From contig CM059562.1 in NCBI GenBank assembly GCA_030386875.1, positions 19,521,360-19,585,359 on the forward strand: a stretch of DNA of 64,000 nucleotides, given 5' to 3'. Positions 22,387 through 36,597 of the stretch are shown piece by piece. The stretch is from Morinoia aosen. Taxonomy: Eukaryota > Arthropoda > Malacostraca > Amphipoda > Talitridae. Numbering within the stretch: the stretch's first letter is position 1; each line of letters starts with the position of its first letter. The position numbers and the translations under genes are program-made. The notes beneath the pieces were generated by a model, which saw only the letters and a list, made by a program, of their open reading frames with translations, made no database searches and was not told where the DNA came from.

Positions 22387-25300
22387 TCGAGTACAACAAT
22401 ATATATATGGGTTATTTCGAAATAGTTCTCTGAAAGTTGTCCGATGCATCTGACCTGGTGAATGGGATATCCGAAGTTAATTTTGATATTGAAGGAGTTA
22501 ATTTTGCTTGTTGATCCAATTTTTCTTATAAATTTCTCACGAAACGAACTTAACTTTGTGCGCACTTAAGTTGAGTTTTATCAACTGTGATGAGTATTAA
22601 CAGTAGAAGAATTTCATTTTTAAAATACGACAAGGCAGTATGGCAGAAAACAAAAAAAAATTGAGAAAATTTAAAGGAAATTGTTTTCTGTTTCAACGTT
22701 CAAGATATTCTCATGCTTAAATATCTCTCCATTGCCAGAGAACGCTAATATTAAACATATTAAACAATACTCTTATTATGTTATTATTACTTCCCTGCCA
22801 ACTCGCAGTAAACGAAAAATTCTAATTGTAAACAGGAAGATCATAGATATCCTGTACACATGCATTCAAAAAAACATTGTTCTAAAACGTGCAAAAATTA
22901 ACTATAGGAGTTAGGCCATGAACGCTGAGATGGAGATAATAACATGATGAATTTTCAATAAATTATTGACATGACGGCTTTTCACTGGTGCATCAGGGTG
23001 GCTGCAAAATTTCTGGTGACTGCGAATCCCCGCCTCGGAGTTCGTCACAGCTCTACTATTGTACACTTGAATTGAGTGACCACACCGTGCTCACAGAGCA
23101 ACGCAAATATTTTTCACGCGCCAATCACAAAATTTTTACTGTCAGGGAATTTTTACTTTGTCAGGGAAAAGTTATAGTGTAGCATTATTTGAGAGCGAAG
23201 TTTGGTGTTCTGTTCGACTCGTATTGTTGAATTCACTCGGTCTTCCTTTGATGGGAAGAAATTAGTCCTGTGCCAAATCGTACCTGTGCTTATGACAAAA
23301 ACAATGCTTAATCTCAATCGAACGATGACTGATATTCTTGAATCAAGACTCAGAAAGAGTGGACTGATAGTATCACACACCTACGTGAACAGACTACTTT
23401 GTTCCTCCTACCTGAATTCGAAATAAGATTATTAAGATTGGGCATCCAATTTATTAATTTAAAATTTGAAGTGGAGGTAAAACTCTATTTATTCTCATTT
23501 AATGTTGTGAATGGTAGTTTTCTGATAGGAGTGGTTAGAAACTTGATAATGTAACGAAGAAAAATAAATAAAACAGAATAAAAACCATACTGCAAAATTG
23601 TGTCGTTTTATCGCTTGGAAATATCGCAGGGGGTTCAACAACACGGGCAACGCATGAAAATCGTACAAGCGTGAAGTTTCAGAGATTTAAACTCGAGTGA
23701 AGTACAATTTGACTCTTCCTTTGGCAACTCGGTGACTATTAATTTTAACTTGTGTACAAATACAGTGAAATTAGAATTAGACGATAGTTATTTTCCCTCG
23801 TAAACTTAAGACTTGTAAGCTGGGACGATCTCATCAAATTATTGTTGGAAATTGAATCCAGGAGCGAAAAAAGGTGAAAGAATCCGTAGACTTATGGACA
23901 CGCTGTTGGAAAAATGGCACATGACTAACTTCCCTTGCAGTTCCCTTTCTAAGTTTATGAATTAATTGCGTCACACCAAGATAATATACGGTAAAGAGTT
24001 CCATAAAGCTTACTTTCTCGCGTAATTGTGTGTAAATTTACTCCTTTAGTTGACAACTGTTTTATTAAATCCTGAAGAAAATTTTTAAGTTATTACTATA
24101 AATATTCTTCTCGTTCAATACATCCAAATCAAATTTAACAAGATACCATGAAAAGCCCGATACCGCGCCGCCTTAAATGTATGTCGGTGAAGTAAATTGA
24201 ATCCCCCATTCTCGTCAAATCTTTTTGGTTTATATCTTGGGCCTCAATCTTTCGACGAGGATGAACAGCTAGTGCAATGGTCTTGCAGGTGCTTTTCATT
24301 TTTGCTTTACAATACCATCTCCCATGCTCCTAAAACATGTTAAGAATGGACACATGCTTACAAATTTTACGTAATGTAATAATTTTCACTGTCGCTTCAA
24401 ACCCGATGAAATTTAATGCACATTTCTAAAATACTTAGGAAATGAGGCAATCTCATTTTGAATTCTCGTGCTTCTCCTCCATTAAATACGCCAGCATCCA
24501 GCTAGCTGAAACATCATCAGACGCAATACACCCTCACTTCTGAGAGATTTTTTTCCTCTATATTTAAACACAAACTACCGCTCAAATACATATTACATTG
24601 ACTTACAAATACCCCATTCATGAAGTTCTCGTCTCGCACCGACGCACTCAAATTGTTCTGCGCCAACGGAGTGTGAATCTGGATCATCGGACCCCATTTC
24701 ATTCCAGAACAGCCCAGTATTTGCAAATAGATTGGAGTTGCTTGCAAGCTTCTAAGCTTAGTATCCTTATTATTTGTTGATTTATTTACGTATTCATTTT
24801 GGCCATTCACCATCTCCTATCTCCCACATAGGAAATTTTTAGCACAACTGCATTTGTGACAAGAGGATGATGCTTTGCTATATCTTGCTCCCATCGAGCA
24901 GTACGTCTTTAGAATAATTTCATAACTCACACCAGTGGTGGCTGCAAAGATTTTCCGTGCAGACTTACAACGAAATAGAAAGCTAAAATTGAGTCCATCT
25001 TGAAAAAACTAAAGCTGTTTTCGATCCAAATTCATGTTTGAAAATTATCCCCCAAAATGATGTTGCTATTGCGCACACGTTAAAAAATGTTTAACTCTGC
25101 TATAAAAATGTATAAACGATGTGAGAGTAAGTTAAAGAAACATTTGACGCTCCTATGTTTTTCAATTTAGTGAAATTTAAAATCATACAACGGATAAAAA
25201 TGTGGTGCGATAAAAGGCAGTGAATATTCAGGAACTTTGCAAGGAATGAGCAAACTCATTAAATCCAACGAGCGAAAATGATACGCTTTCAAACAATGAG

Positions 25301-25817
25301 CAAATATAAAACTTAATCAAATTTTAATCTCCCAGTGCTCAGACACCCATTGAACTAGTAACTTTTAAAAATGTGGTTAGAATTGGTATCTTAAAGCGTG
25401 TGATCGTAAAGAGAGAGCGTTATTGAGTCACTGGCTCATTTGTTAGGGCACATAACTTTTACTGAAAGCTGCTAAGTAAATCATCAACTTCTTAACAACT
25501 AATATAAGACCTAATTAAAATAGTTCGCTCCTGTCTAATACGAGGCAACCGCGGAAAATGGATCCATTGATTTTACACAGAAATATTTATAATACACATA
25601 TGATACCGTGTAAACGTCTAGATTGAATTCTGTATGCATCTATTATTGCTGTAGCAGTTAATTATGAAAATTCGCTGATATTTACTAAGATCATTTGAAA
25701 TAGATGAAAGCGAATGAAATATTACAGGAATAAACTGCATACGGTATGAGAAACACTCAATCTTATTTATATCTACTATCAATAGATTTTTTGTTGCAGG
25801 TACCCTGCATACATTTT
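22387..25817. other. Downstream of the transporter gene, no other gene seen
   Basis: It holds the presumed 3' UTR with poly(A) signals at 22957-22962 and about 23562-23570. The rest is AT-rich, with short unrecognised frames of fewer than 100 codons. A small duplication of tgtcagggaattttta lies at 23140-23166. Confidence 0.5.
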
Positions 25818-26954
25818 TTAAGGAGATCATCCCACTTTTTCAACTTTTTTCGTCCGATTCGTTTGAAAATTGGACAGTATATGTCTTTTGTGAAAATAAA
25901 CCGTTTTTGCTCATGTCATTTTTTTCGATTTAGGCCTTATTTTTTGACGAAAAATGAGTTTTTGGTATATTTTATGTATATTTCAAAATGTATCTCCTCA
26001 TTGAGTTTTGATGCTAAAACAAAAACAAAGACAGTTTTAGAATTCTTGAAACATTTCTAACAAACTCAGTAGGTTTTTTTCAAATTCGAATTTTTTCGAT
26101 TTTTTCAAAAGTTTTGAAAATTTCTGAAATGAACAACAATTTTTTGGGTTTAGAGCTATATATTTTTTTAAAAAATTTGAATTTCAAAAAAATCATAACT
26201 GAGTTTGTTAGAAATGTTTCAAGGATTCTAAAACTGTCTTTGGTTTTGTTCTAGCATCAAAACTCAATGAGGAGATACATTTTGAATGTTGATATTTATT
26301 TTTTTTTGGGTAGGCTATAAGCCATAACAAAATTTTTTGTTGAAGTTTAATAAAATGATAAATTTATGTAATTGAATGCAGTTTTAATTTTCATTTTGAT
26401 AATTTCTATACATAACTTCATATTCACACTGTAAATTGTGATTTCCAAAATAAAATAAAACCTAAAAAAATAACATTTTTTTTAAATGAAATATTTTTTT
26501 CAGTCTAATTCTTATGATATGATATGATATGTAACTTTGGAAAAAAACACAATTTATTCAATTCGTTTTTTTATTTAGGCCTTAGTTTTTGCAAAAATTT
26601 GACAAATTGGTTTTTACGTCTTGATATTTTACTGATATTGATATTTCAAGACGTATCTCCTCCTTCAGTTTTGATGCTAGAACAAAAACAAAGACAGTTT
26701 TAGAATCCTTAGAACATTTCTAACAAGCTCAGTAGGGCTTTTTTCCATTTCCCGTTTGTTCACTTTTTATATGGGGTCAAAATCGACCGAAAATGAATAT
26801 TTTGGTCCCCTCACCACCGCCGGGGGGAGGGGAATTATTGTCCGTAGCGCCATAAAATTTTGTGACCGAATAGTCCACCAACAAAGGGTCCTTTTCCAAC
26901 AAAAACATGAGAAATGACCCTCGGACCGACAGGGGCCTGGGATGATCTCCTTAA
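25818..26954. mobile_element. TTAA-flanked foldback element A
   Basis: The ends are TTAA-GGAGATCATCCCA at 25818-25834 and the exact reverse complement at 26938-26954, so the element proper is 25822-26950 (1129 bp). Inside, a module around tctcctcattgagttttga appears in direct orientation (25915-26110), inverted (26160-26290) and direct again (26560-26745). The first two can fold into a long hairpin. A C/G-rich hairpin at about 26797-26833 lies near the right end. There is no transposase, so it is non-autonomous. TTAA targets are typical of piggyBac and Sola3, but I cannot assign it. Confidence 0.8.
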
Positions 26955-29089
26955 TGACTCCTAATTTTTTCAGAACCATCAGCAACCAAATAGGGCATTA
27001 AATAACAAATTTTGATACTTCAATAAAAGTGGTTTATTTTTTCGTTCTCCAAAAAACACTCAAAGATAAGTTCACAAAATGAATAAAATGTCGCTTGAAT
27101 TTGTATCACAACCAATCTCTCAATTTTCAATCATTTCAAGGATAGTAAATAGCTAATTTGGGTTCATGATATGAAAGTCATTGCATTTTCTGAGAAAGCA
27201 ATTTAGTAACCCTTTCTGAAAATGCTATTGTCAGATATGAATATCAATTATAATTCAGGAAAGAATGAGAAAATATATATATTGCTACGGAAGACACCAT
27301 GCTAGGCACCGTAAGGGATGTTCCCGTGCTTGACTGCGAGACTCAAAAACAGCACAGCCGAGCATCGAATTTATTTTACTTTATTTGTCCTTTTGTCGGT
27401 CCCAAAGTGTAGCAACGATTGAGCGACAATTTTTGATTAATAAGCCTAGCAGTGCGAACAATAAACTCTAAACTGCGGTTTATATACCTCCAACTATTCA
27501 ACGCAGAGAGTGTAAGAATGAAACACTAATGAATTTTGCGTACAAAATGCCCATATTGCAGTCAGTCATGAAATTAAAAAATTCTGTAGTATCCTTGGCA
27601 TTTTACCATGTATTGTTGTATTAATGAAACTTTGAAATTTATAGCAATATTCGCTCTGTTCAAATGTTGCTGCTCACGTTATCGAATTATTGTAGAGCTG
27701 GAGGTTTTTGGACCCAAAAAGCATCATTTTGTAATCAATTTCTTGCGTAATAGAATTTGCGATTAATTTCAACGAAAAAATTTCATGGATTTAATTTAAT
27801 TATTAACCATCCAGTGAGCCATTTTATTCGAAGACATTAAGAATTCAGTTCGTTTCTCAATTCGTACAGCTGGAGCGGTAATATTTAATAAATAATTTAA
27901 TGAATAAAGTGACAAAACCATACACTATCACTTATTCAAGCAGATAAAAATATCGATTTAGTTAAAACCATTATAAAAGTACTATTAACAGGAGTAACGC
28001 TTAAATCTTTCGCGGTTGCGACACATTGCGGCAGATGACAATGGTAATTCTTTTTTTCAGGCATCTCAGATATGCGATGCTGAGGACATTCGCTAGATTG
28101 GGGAGGGATAATCGCGTGTAGACGCATGATGGGAATGCACTCTTAGTATCAGAAGTATTAAGCTTTTGAACTCTCAGTCTATTAAATGCTTATCGTTTCA
28201 TGTCTAAATTGGACAGAGAAACAGTCCCTTCATGTGTACCCGTGTCCCTCCTCGCATCGCTTGCCCCGCAGCTAAACCAGGAGTGGGCATTCGCTCACCT
28301 CTACTCCTTATGTCTATGACCGAATGACATTCTGATGAAGAAAGAAAGCTTATTTCTTTACAACCAAATTGATTCATGTGATTTTACCCCTTGGTTTAAT
28401 TTTACCCCTTGGTTTTTACAATCCGCTGGAATTCTATAACTGGAACAAGAGAGCTGTTCCAATTACAGTGAACTGCTCAAATTTAAGGAAGGAACAGGTG
28501 CAGAGTCAAAATAAAAAATTTTCGAATATAAATAATTGTATTTATAAACCTGCGCAAACATGAGGTGCATATTACCACATTTCATACAAATCGCAATGGA
28601 ATAATCTTTTGCTTCTATGAAAAAATGGCAGCGAAGCTTTTAACAGCTGGTGCTTCAAATTTCAGATTTTGTGCAGAGTATTCCTCGTAATCTCTTTCTC
28701 AGCCATTAGAACGCTAACGTCTACGCCTTTATCTATTTTTCACAACCTCACGTTCTTCAAGCAATGATAAATTCACTTGTTTTCAATTTGAATTAGATGT
28801 CATATAAATAAGTGTAATGACAACATTATATGTATTATATTTTACCCATATTCTGAACGCTAAAAAATAATGTAATCCATCAATGGAGCATATAAAGATA
28901 GAGGTGTTGAATAGTATTTCAACGAATCGCATTTCCCAGAAATTAGAGTTACATTTAGGTTATGAAGATGTTTCAGTTCGAGAGAAAGTTGCTAACGATT
29001 CTGAGGATGACGGGTACAAGAAGTTCCATGCAGTTGGAAGGAAGATCCAGTGAGAAAGAGCTCCAGTTTCGGGAGTGATAGAGTACCTT
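26955..29089. other. No gene seen
   Basis: AT-rich, non-coding as far as I can tell. A short tandem duplication of attttaccccttggttt lies at 28380-28418. The GC-richer stretch at 27290-27430 has no recognised family. Confidence 0.5.
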
Positions 29090-29275
29090 GTAATAATTTT
29101 GAACGACTCAACGGTGCCAGTGCCCATTTCTGGCCCCTGTATCTAAAAGTGCATTATGGTTAAATTATTCATTTCCCAAGCAAGTTGGAGCACAGGGCTC
29201 GCACTTAAGAGTTTAAAACCAACGAAAAATTGACATGAAAGGCGAATGCTTCAAACCACTGAGCCACAGTTACCA
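29090..29275 (-). mobile_element. tRNA-derived SINE, decayed
   Basis: On the minus strand, gtggctcagtgg (29257-29268) matches a tRNA A box. It is followed by a tRNA-like anticodon region (gcattcgcctttcatg). A decayed B box, ggttttaaactc, lies at 29209-29220, with gtgcgagccctgtgctcc next. The spacing fits a tRNA head, but the stems are broken, so this is not a functional tRNA. The tRNA-unrelated body seems to run to about 29090; its end is uncertain. Confidence 0.7.
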
Positions 29276-32200
29276 CATGCATAATTGTTATTTATGTTAA
29301 ATGATTATTGAATATTTAGACTGCCTGCTTATAGTTTTCCCAAAAAGATTCCCTAAAGACATGCCGCTAAACACAAACATTTGAAGGAAAAATCAAATTC
29401 GGATAAGTTCATATGGAAGCATCTTGAGTCATTTCTGATGCCAGGGTATGATGGAAAGGAGTAAAAATGGCGTAGTAAAGAAGTCGATCTCGAGGAAGTC
29501 GAAAGATGGGCTCGGCATGACAAATTTGAGACAGAGTCCGCCACATCAATGAGTCTACTTTTTACATTCTAAAAGAAGAACCATTCCATGCAAGGTCTCA
29601 TCTTATGGCATTACTTTTCTGAACATTGACAAACTTTGGTTTTTCTTCAATACATTTTTGACGTATAATTCTGGATGATAACTGATCAAAGAGTTACTCG
29701 TTACAGACTAAACAACAGAGGAAAGATTTGATTATTAGTATGAAGCCACATTCGCTTATTAAACAAGCCAAAACCAAAGCAAACAACAAATTTCGTCCGA
29801 TTGTCACAACTAATCTTTTATCAAATCCCTTAGTGAGATAAAATTACTACTTGCATTTAAAAATACAAAAATTAACAAATCTTACTCATACATCAGTGTG
29901 TGAAATAATTTATTGAGCAAATCTGAGCTTAACTTACAGCTTGCAAAATGTAAACAATTCTTTTTAGAGATGGAGCTCTTCTTTGTGGTGTCAGAACCCC
30001 GACAGAATTACACAACCCTCAGGAGATAATGGGAGACCATTCCTGCCGTGGCCGATTTGGGCTGCGAGAAAAAAGATGCACATTTCTGTTGTGCCAGCGA
30101 TGGCATGTGAGAAACACGAAAGACATTCTTGTCGGCTTAGTAATGAACTGCGAGAAAAAAGGAAACATTATTGTCGAAGCTGACTAGAAATGTAAGAAAA
30201 ACAGAACACTCCTGTTACCGCAGATAACAGACATTGCCACCCTGTCTAAATTTTTCGCCGACTGCATGCAGGCGGCGAAAAAGTAAATCTGGGTAAATCC
30301 GATTATTCACCAGACAACGTGCAAGTTTCACTCGATATCCGTTGACATAAATGTAATGTCCGTTTTTAATCAGCTATACTGTGCATCTGTAACTATTGAA
30401 TTAGCTTTTGAGCTTCTGATTTTAAATCGCGCGTACAAAAAAAGAAAAACTCGTATTTTTCTCTTCTCTTATTTAATGCAATGACTGATGACACATAACG
30501 CTCAACCTTGAAAAAATTGGAGCGCTCATTTCGTCGTAGCATTCCCCAAAACATCGGTTTATGCATTCTCTTCAATATAGAGAATCTGTTTCTACATGTT
30601 TGAATGAGTTAAAGGTCGAGGTACGGGAAGAGAAAAAGCAGAGAAGCCGCTGCAGTTATTATTCACCTAAAAATTACGAAAAATATCCAAATCAGTTACG
30701 CCTGAAACGAGTTTGAGCCACGAGCAAAATATACCAGCGACACTTACAATTTGACTTAACGTAAAAACATCGAAGAAGTTAAAAAAGGTCCAGGCATAGT
30801 GAATACGTTAGGGTTGTATAATTTGTGTCATCCAACCTAAAATGATGCTGAAGTACTGCAGATCAGCATACGTTTGTCGTTCTACGAACGGGTTTCAGCA
30901 AACCGGTCCGCTTACTTTATATTTGCGTGCTATTCTCCGCAGACATGAATAAACGATTAAACATTAATGAAAATGTATGTGTCAACTCCGTGGATTTTCA
31001 ACAAACCCCACGGAGCACGTGCTGATGAGTGACGAAGAGTTCCCGAAGCGCGATGAAGAATAACAATTATTCTAAAATTAGCCACCGCGCAAGTTAAGCG
31101 TGGGACATTTCGAGTAGAAATACAGGTTGCATGAAACAAAACACTGTACCTTTATAAGCTAACACAATTATTAGATTTCCTTGAAAGACGAACATTGAAG
31201 TTCGCAGATTTTAGCCTAAGTCACCCTGATAATTAAGAAATTTATGAAGAAGTAAAAAAATTCAATCATGATGAAACTGCTCAGGAAAACGGGGCACCTT
31301 TATTCTTTATATTAAGGCCTTATCCGGCACCTCAGTGAGGCACAGCTCGCGTAATAAACCAGATTTAACATGCATGCTGCAGTTATTCAACATAGAGTTA
31401 CAATAAATCTTGGGAAATTAGGAAGGCTAAAACATAGCAAAAGCACATGACTCACTATTAGTAATACTCAGTTTTCGTGAAGAGAATTAACGACTGAGTG
31501 CATCAAAATAAAGAAAAAATATTGAATTATTGACATATGTGAAGATAAGCTTCCTAGTTTTACAATAAAAGATATTAGAACCAAGAATAAATTAGCTACT
31601 ATCATTGCGATGACGTTCTTCACTTTATCAGTACGTTTTCTTGCTTTGAGACAAACAATTAAATACCTCTCGTGTAAAGTAGGATTTTTAACATAATTAA
31701 ACACATTTATTGATCTCATATCTACCTCCTGAAATATATCATGAAATTTACTGTAGGGTCATTAAATACAAAGGCCAACGCCCACGGGTGAGTTTGTGAA
31801 AAGGCCTAAATCTCCGAATTTTCGAGATCCTAAGGTATTTGTTTCATACATAAGAAGACGTAGTGGTTTCTGGAAATTATTTTCCTATCCATGGAAAAAT
31901 TTTCCTTTCGGTTTTCGACTCCGTTGGCGCAGTTTGACACAGCTTTTTTCATGATTTGGCGAGTTTGCTCACGAATTTTTCTCAGTATATTTTCCCGCTT
32001 TTCTGCTAAATTATGAAACTCGTTAAGATAAATAATGGGGGAGTGACTGATTTTGAAAACGGGGACGAATCAAATGGGAACAGAGCTTGAGATCGTCCCG
32101 GCCATGGAGTGTCACATCAAAGGGAATGTGACTTACTGGTAAATGGTTTAATTCCTCAGCTGTGCCATAGAGGCACGTGAAACATGACCACTTGCGTCAT

Positions 32201-33764
32201 CCTGCTGCTCAGTTGCTTTCGCATATAACCTCTAAGAAATAACTAGAGAAAAAATCCAATGCGTCATAAACACAATAAAATAAAATAAACTTTAAATAAC
32301 GCGTGCAACAATGTTATACGCCGATTTCCGTTGTATTCTGAACAGAAACGATTCCTGCTGATTTTCACAAAAATAAAAAAATTAGCTAATGTTAGTAGGA
32401 ATCGTATTCCTGCCACTACGAGCACGACGTCAGACCGACGCTCCGAGAAGCTAGGAAATAGTGAAATGGCAAAAATTCCAGGCATAATTCTATATTCGAG
32501 TTGTGTGTCTTTCTTGATGTGCAGTATGCCGGCATTTTATATTTTGTCACAGAATTAGCCATTGTCTTCAAGGAACGGGATGAGCATATATGAATTATGT
32601 GTCTCTCGCCGCGTAACGTTACAACGTCTAAGTGACGCATTGTTTTCTTTTATTAACTGCATGGGCTAAAAACATCCTTTTTATTATTTCCTCAAAGCGA
32701 GAGTCGTCCATTTCCCCGCTACCAAAAATTGCATTTCGACGTCTCTAAGCAGTGCAACATCACCGTTTTGGGTGACCACTCCATTTGTCAATGCTTTCGC
32801 TTGCTTGATTACACCACCTCAATAAAGTATGGCAGTACATGTAGCCAATAGAAAAAAGTTAATAAACAGGAATTAAAAGTTTCTTTATGCTACTGAGGCA
32901 AGTAAAGTGGTTCATGGCGAGCGTTAGACTCCATACAGAACCACTCACGACAGGCGGAAAATGCGCAAAGTGTGGTTATTATGTTTTTTATTATTATTAG
33001 CGTATATTTTTAGCTTCCAAGAACACCCCGACACTGTGTTTAGTCCACTTTTTTCTGTATTACCCTTTCATTCACTCTTGTAAGCACATTTACGTAATAT
33101 TTTTAAAGAAAACGGTCTATCCTACACGAACACCTCTGCTCTGACATTACTTTCAATTCTATACGGGTATCGCTCAATGTGTACGATATTTCACTTCGTG
33201 CTTTCTGAGTCATAAGTCGTTTCCTAATTTTTTTATTAACTATCTTTTCATTACTCTCTCCTACGATGTAAAATGCCTTTATAACTTAGCACTGAAGCAA
33301 CGAAAAAATTGGAAGTTTAGCAATTTCAGCTCACTACATAATCCGACATTGTAGAAAAGAATTTGAGAAACAAAGCTAGAAATGGATTGAAAAACGCAGT
33401 AGAATGAAGTCACGAAAGGTGATCAGCGAAATACAGAAGGACGACTGCATTGTCAAAACAGACTCATGCGAAAATAAACCAAAAATTTATAACATCATTG
33501 TGAAACACTGAATAATATCACAACTGTAGTCTTACGTATGTACAACTGCAAAACACGAGAATAATCTTCAGGTAAATTATTAACTGTAACTGCTGTTGGA
33601 TTGCATCTCTGATTTAATACTGGAACAGAATGGAAGTTAAAGTTGAGAGCCAAATTAAATTGATGAATGAACTGCATTCAACTCGGAGATGCAGCTAATA
33701 TCTATGGTAGACTTGCAAATTTGAAGTGGAATCAAAGGCAGTTCATTGGTAGAGTTTGGTGTAA
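29276..33764. other. No gene seen
   Basis: AT-rich. A diverged repeat of about 50 bp with gcgagaaaaaa and ttctgttg / ttattgtcg motifs occupies roughly 30065-30235, next to the nested hairpin listed below. Frames at 32264-32640 are open in several phases on both strands but match nothing known. Confidence 0.45.
30251..30282. repeat. Nested palindromic hairpin
   Basis: tttttcgccg pairs perfectly with cggcgaaaaa (10 bp). The 12-base loop itself contains the perfect palindrome ctgcatgcag, so the site can fold in two alternative ways. It follows directly after a diverged repeat of about 50 bp. Confidence 0.75.
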
Positions 33765-34147
33765 TAGGGTCAAGCCGGGAAAGTAGGTCAATTAAGCCAT
33801 GGAAAATAATAATAAGTCTGGGAAAATGAGGTCAAGCCGGTAAAAAATGGTGCCAAGCCGAGAGAAAAGCGTAAAGCCTGGAAAAATATGATGAATGATG
33901 AAACCTGGGAAAAATATAATCATACCTTTGAAAAATAAGGTCTAAATCTAAAGTCAAGTAAAACAAGAGAAAATAGGATTATGACTTGTTAAAGAAGATT
34001 AAGCCTAAGAAATGAGGTTAAGCTTGAAAAAACAGGATCAGTCTTAAGAACATAGGACGAAGCTGAACTTAATGGGCCTAATAAACATACGGGGTCAACT
34101 TTAACAAAATGAACATATACGGGGTCAACTTTAACAAAATTAACATA
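33765..34147. repeat. Degenerate ~20-bp minisatellite and 30-bp duplication
   Basis: From 33765 to about 34060, variants of aagcc(t/g)ggaaaaataggtc repeat every 19-25 bases and grow more diverged to the right. At 34084-34147 a near-perfect two-copy repeat of acat(at)acggggtcaactt, each followed by taacaaaat, closes the tract. Confidence 0.7.
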
Positions 34148-35605
34148 ACCCAAGGAAAGTACTTTTTTCCTCATGAATATTTCTTGCAAATTGATGCAAC
34201 TTTTGTTCGGTCATTTTACGTTTCACTTTAATGCACTCATGAAGATTGAGGTTGAAGTGTATTTTCAACTATGTATTAATTATATTTTATTTTCAGGATT
34301 CAAAAATTTGGAAACGCCTACGAATGTTGGTAATAGTTTTTAATTTAGTAAAAATATGATTTATATCAAAATTTCTGACGTACTCAAGAGACAGCTGTTT
34401 GGAAAAGTAACATGAAAGATAAATAATTTTAAGCTCGCTCTGTTCTCTCGAAGCTCACTGCATTTGAAGTTTTGAGATGTTAGTGCATCATGCTCAAATT
34501 TTGAACATGCCTGGCTCACTCGAGGGGGCGATTTGCATAGAGCCACAAAAATGTAAACTATTGATTTGAAACTCTGCATTACCCGCGCTTGTAAATATTA
34601 AACTAGCACTTTCGATTGCATTTGAAAATTGCTGTAACTCTGAATAGTACGCACTCAGTGGTTTTGAGAAATATTAAGAACTGGTAGGTCTCATTTAGGA
34701 TATTTTGTTTCCGCATTTCAGTGTCAGGAAACAACGCGAAAATTGAGTGCATGCTTATCTGCTGCTCTTGTTTATTCAGAAGTAATTATTTGAATAAAAT
34801 TTAGCTCAAATTTGAAAAAACGCCTTCAAATTTGATAGTGGGGGTACACTATGTAGCTATCTATGATGGCCAACTCACCAGAGTGCTGTCGAAGCCCTCA
34901 AATGCATCGCTCGCCGCAGCGCGATCTTGTGAGCAGTGGAAGGATCTGTTCATTCTCATCCTTTGTAACCCCGCTATAAATAACGAAATTATGTTCGCAA
35001 AGACTGAAAGGGATTCGCACTTAGTTAAAGCGTTTGTGCGATCGTATTTGATCTCTGAGAGTTTTTAATGCTCTGAGCACTTTAAGATTCCGTTCCCATC
35101 AACGAGTAGAACATGTTAGACTTATGGCAACGACAAGTAGCAGACAAACATCAAACAAAGCTAAAAAATAAAGCTACCACAAAAAATTGTGGATCTCAAA
35201 ATGTTCTCCCAGGTTATAACCAAAAACTTTGAGAGTAACATACGTCATAAACTCATGCTTGGGCTCAGAACTTTACCTAATGAAATTAATTTAATTTCAA
35301 ATGATTAATTCTAGTCAATAAAGCAAGCAGTAAAGGTTCAGATAAAATTGGAGCTCGTAAGCTTCGCCTAATCTAAAATCAGCCCTGATGTCAAGTACAA
35401 ATTGGTGAGCATTACTGCTGACTTGAGGGCACCATAAAAGTTTAATTCGAGGTTCCCTATTCACGGATCTTGGGAGATTACGAGAACGTAACCAAGTTCA
35501 TTAAGTACCGCATTTACGGGCCAAGATAAGTGAAGATTCTACGATCGTAAAGCGGAATGCTCGGCGAAAGTGGAGACTTGAGATGCCTGCCAAATTTGCG
35601 CATGT
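34148..35605. other. No gene seen
   Basis: AT-rich with one unrecognised 78-codon frame at 34832-35068 in a slightly GC-richer patch. Nothing else supported. Confidence 0.45.
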
Positions 35606-35946
35606 CTAGTCAACCACGTTTTCCATTTTTCTATTCGAGACGAGAAACTGTCGAGTGTAGTGCGAAAGATTACTAGTGTCCCGGTCAGCTGGCAGGAAAT
35701 TACGCTCATTACGGAGAATTGCATATTTCACCCTCAACAAAGCGCCCTCTCGTCCAGGCATGAGCGCAAAAACCGTGAGACTGCTGCACTTGATCTTGAG
35801 GTCTGCAATTTCCTGCAGCTGCCACGATGCTTTGCATTTGAATATTCTCGCTGAACACTCGGAAGATCCATCTGTTAAGGTCTTTGATGGAGCATCTTTG
35901 AAAGACGTCATTCGCTTAACGATGATTTTGGTGTGCGCTTCACAAT
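35606..35946 (-). CDS. Candidate terminal exon, unknown protein
   Basis: On the minus strand an acceptor (gatttgcattggtcag) ends at 35947. It is followed by about 113 open codons to TAG at 35606. The peptide contains CEAHTKIIVKRMTSF, KTLTDGSSECSARIFKCK and QEIADLKIKCSSL, with several cysteines and a believable residue mix; I do not recognise the family. It needs one base from the previous exon, which the donor at 36598 supplies. The plus strand is also largely open here, so a chance stop-poor stretch remains possible. Confidence 0.3.
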
Positions 35947-36597
35947 CTGACCAATGCAAATCAATTGAAGGTCAAGTTGCAGTTCGTCTTTCTAACTGTC
36001 CAACCTTGGCGGTGAAGAGAATAGAAGACTGATTGAGATTTCGTCATTTCGTTGACTCGTATCAAGTTCCTGGTTCATTCAAGAACATTTACCGATTGAA
36101 ACGCACCAGCATCGTTTCATGTTATTTTTAATTCAAATTAACTCGTCAGGGGTTGAATGGAGTGCATGAGCGTCGTCCACATTCGTTCTTTTAACAATCA
36201 AATTCAAATTAGCTTACTGAGTGACATTTATTGAATAATTTAGAATTTTCCCGTGCTTTTGAAAAGCTATATCTAAATATTCGCATAAATAATTATATCT
36301 GAATTAAATGGAGAGATCTCAATGGGAAATTTTCCTTCCCTATTTTACTTTTCGGATCCCTAATGAAGTTTGATAACATTATAATGAAATGAAGTTTCAT
36401 TATTAGATTAAAACACAGACCTTCAAAGAGAAATTGAACAGGAATATTAAAAATAGATGTCAGGAGAATTAAGCAATATCTCCCTATTGGAAAATTCTAT
36501 TTTTTTCAGAGCACTCAGTTTGGGGGCAGAGAATAACTAATATTGATTATACATTCATTAAAATACTTGAAATAATTTCCTGGTGTTGCTCATCTAC

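Noticed and set aside
22197..22565. 122-codon minus-strand frame
   Set aside because: It is the antisense shadow of the GC-rich transporter exon 5.
32264..32640. Overlapping frames of 73-75 codons on both strands
   Set aside because: Several phases are open together, with no splice support and no recognised motif.
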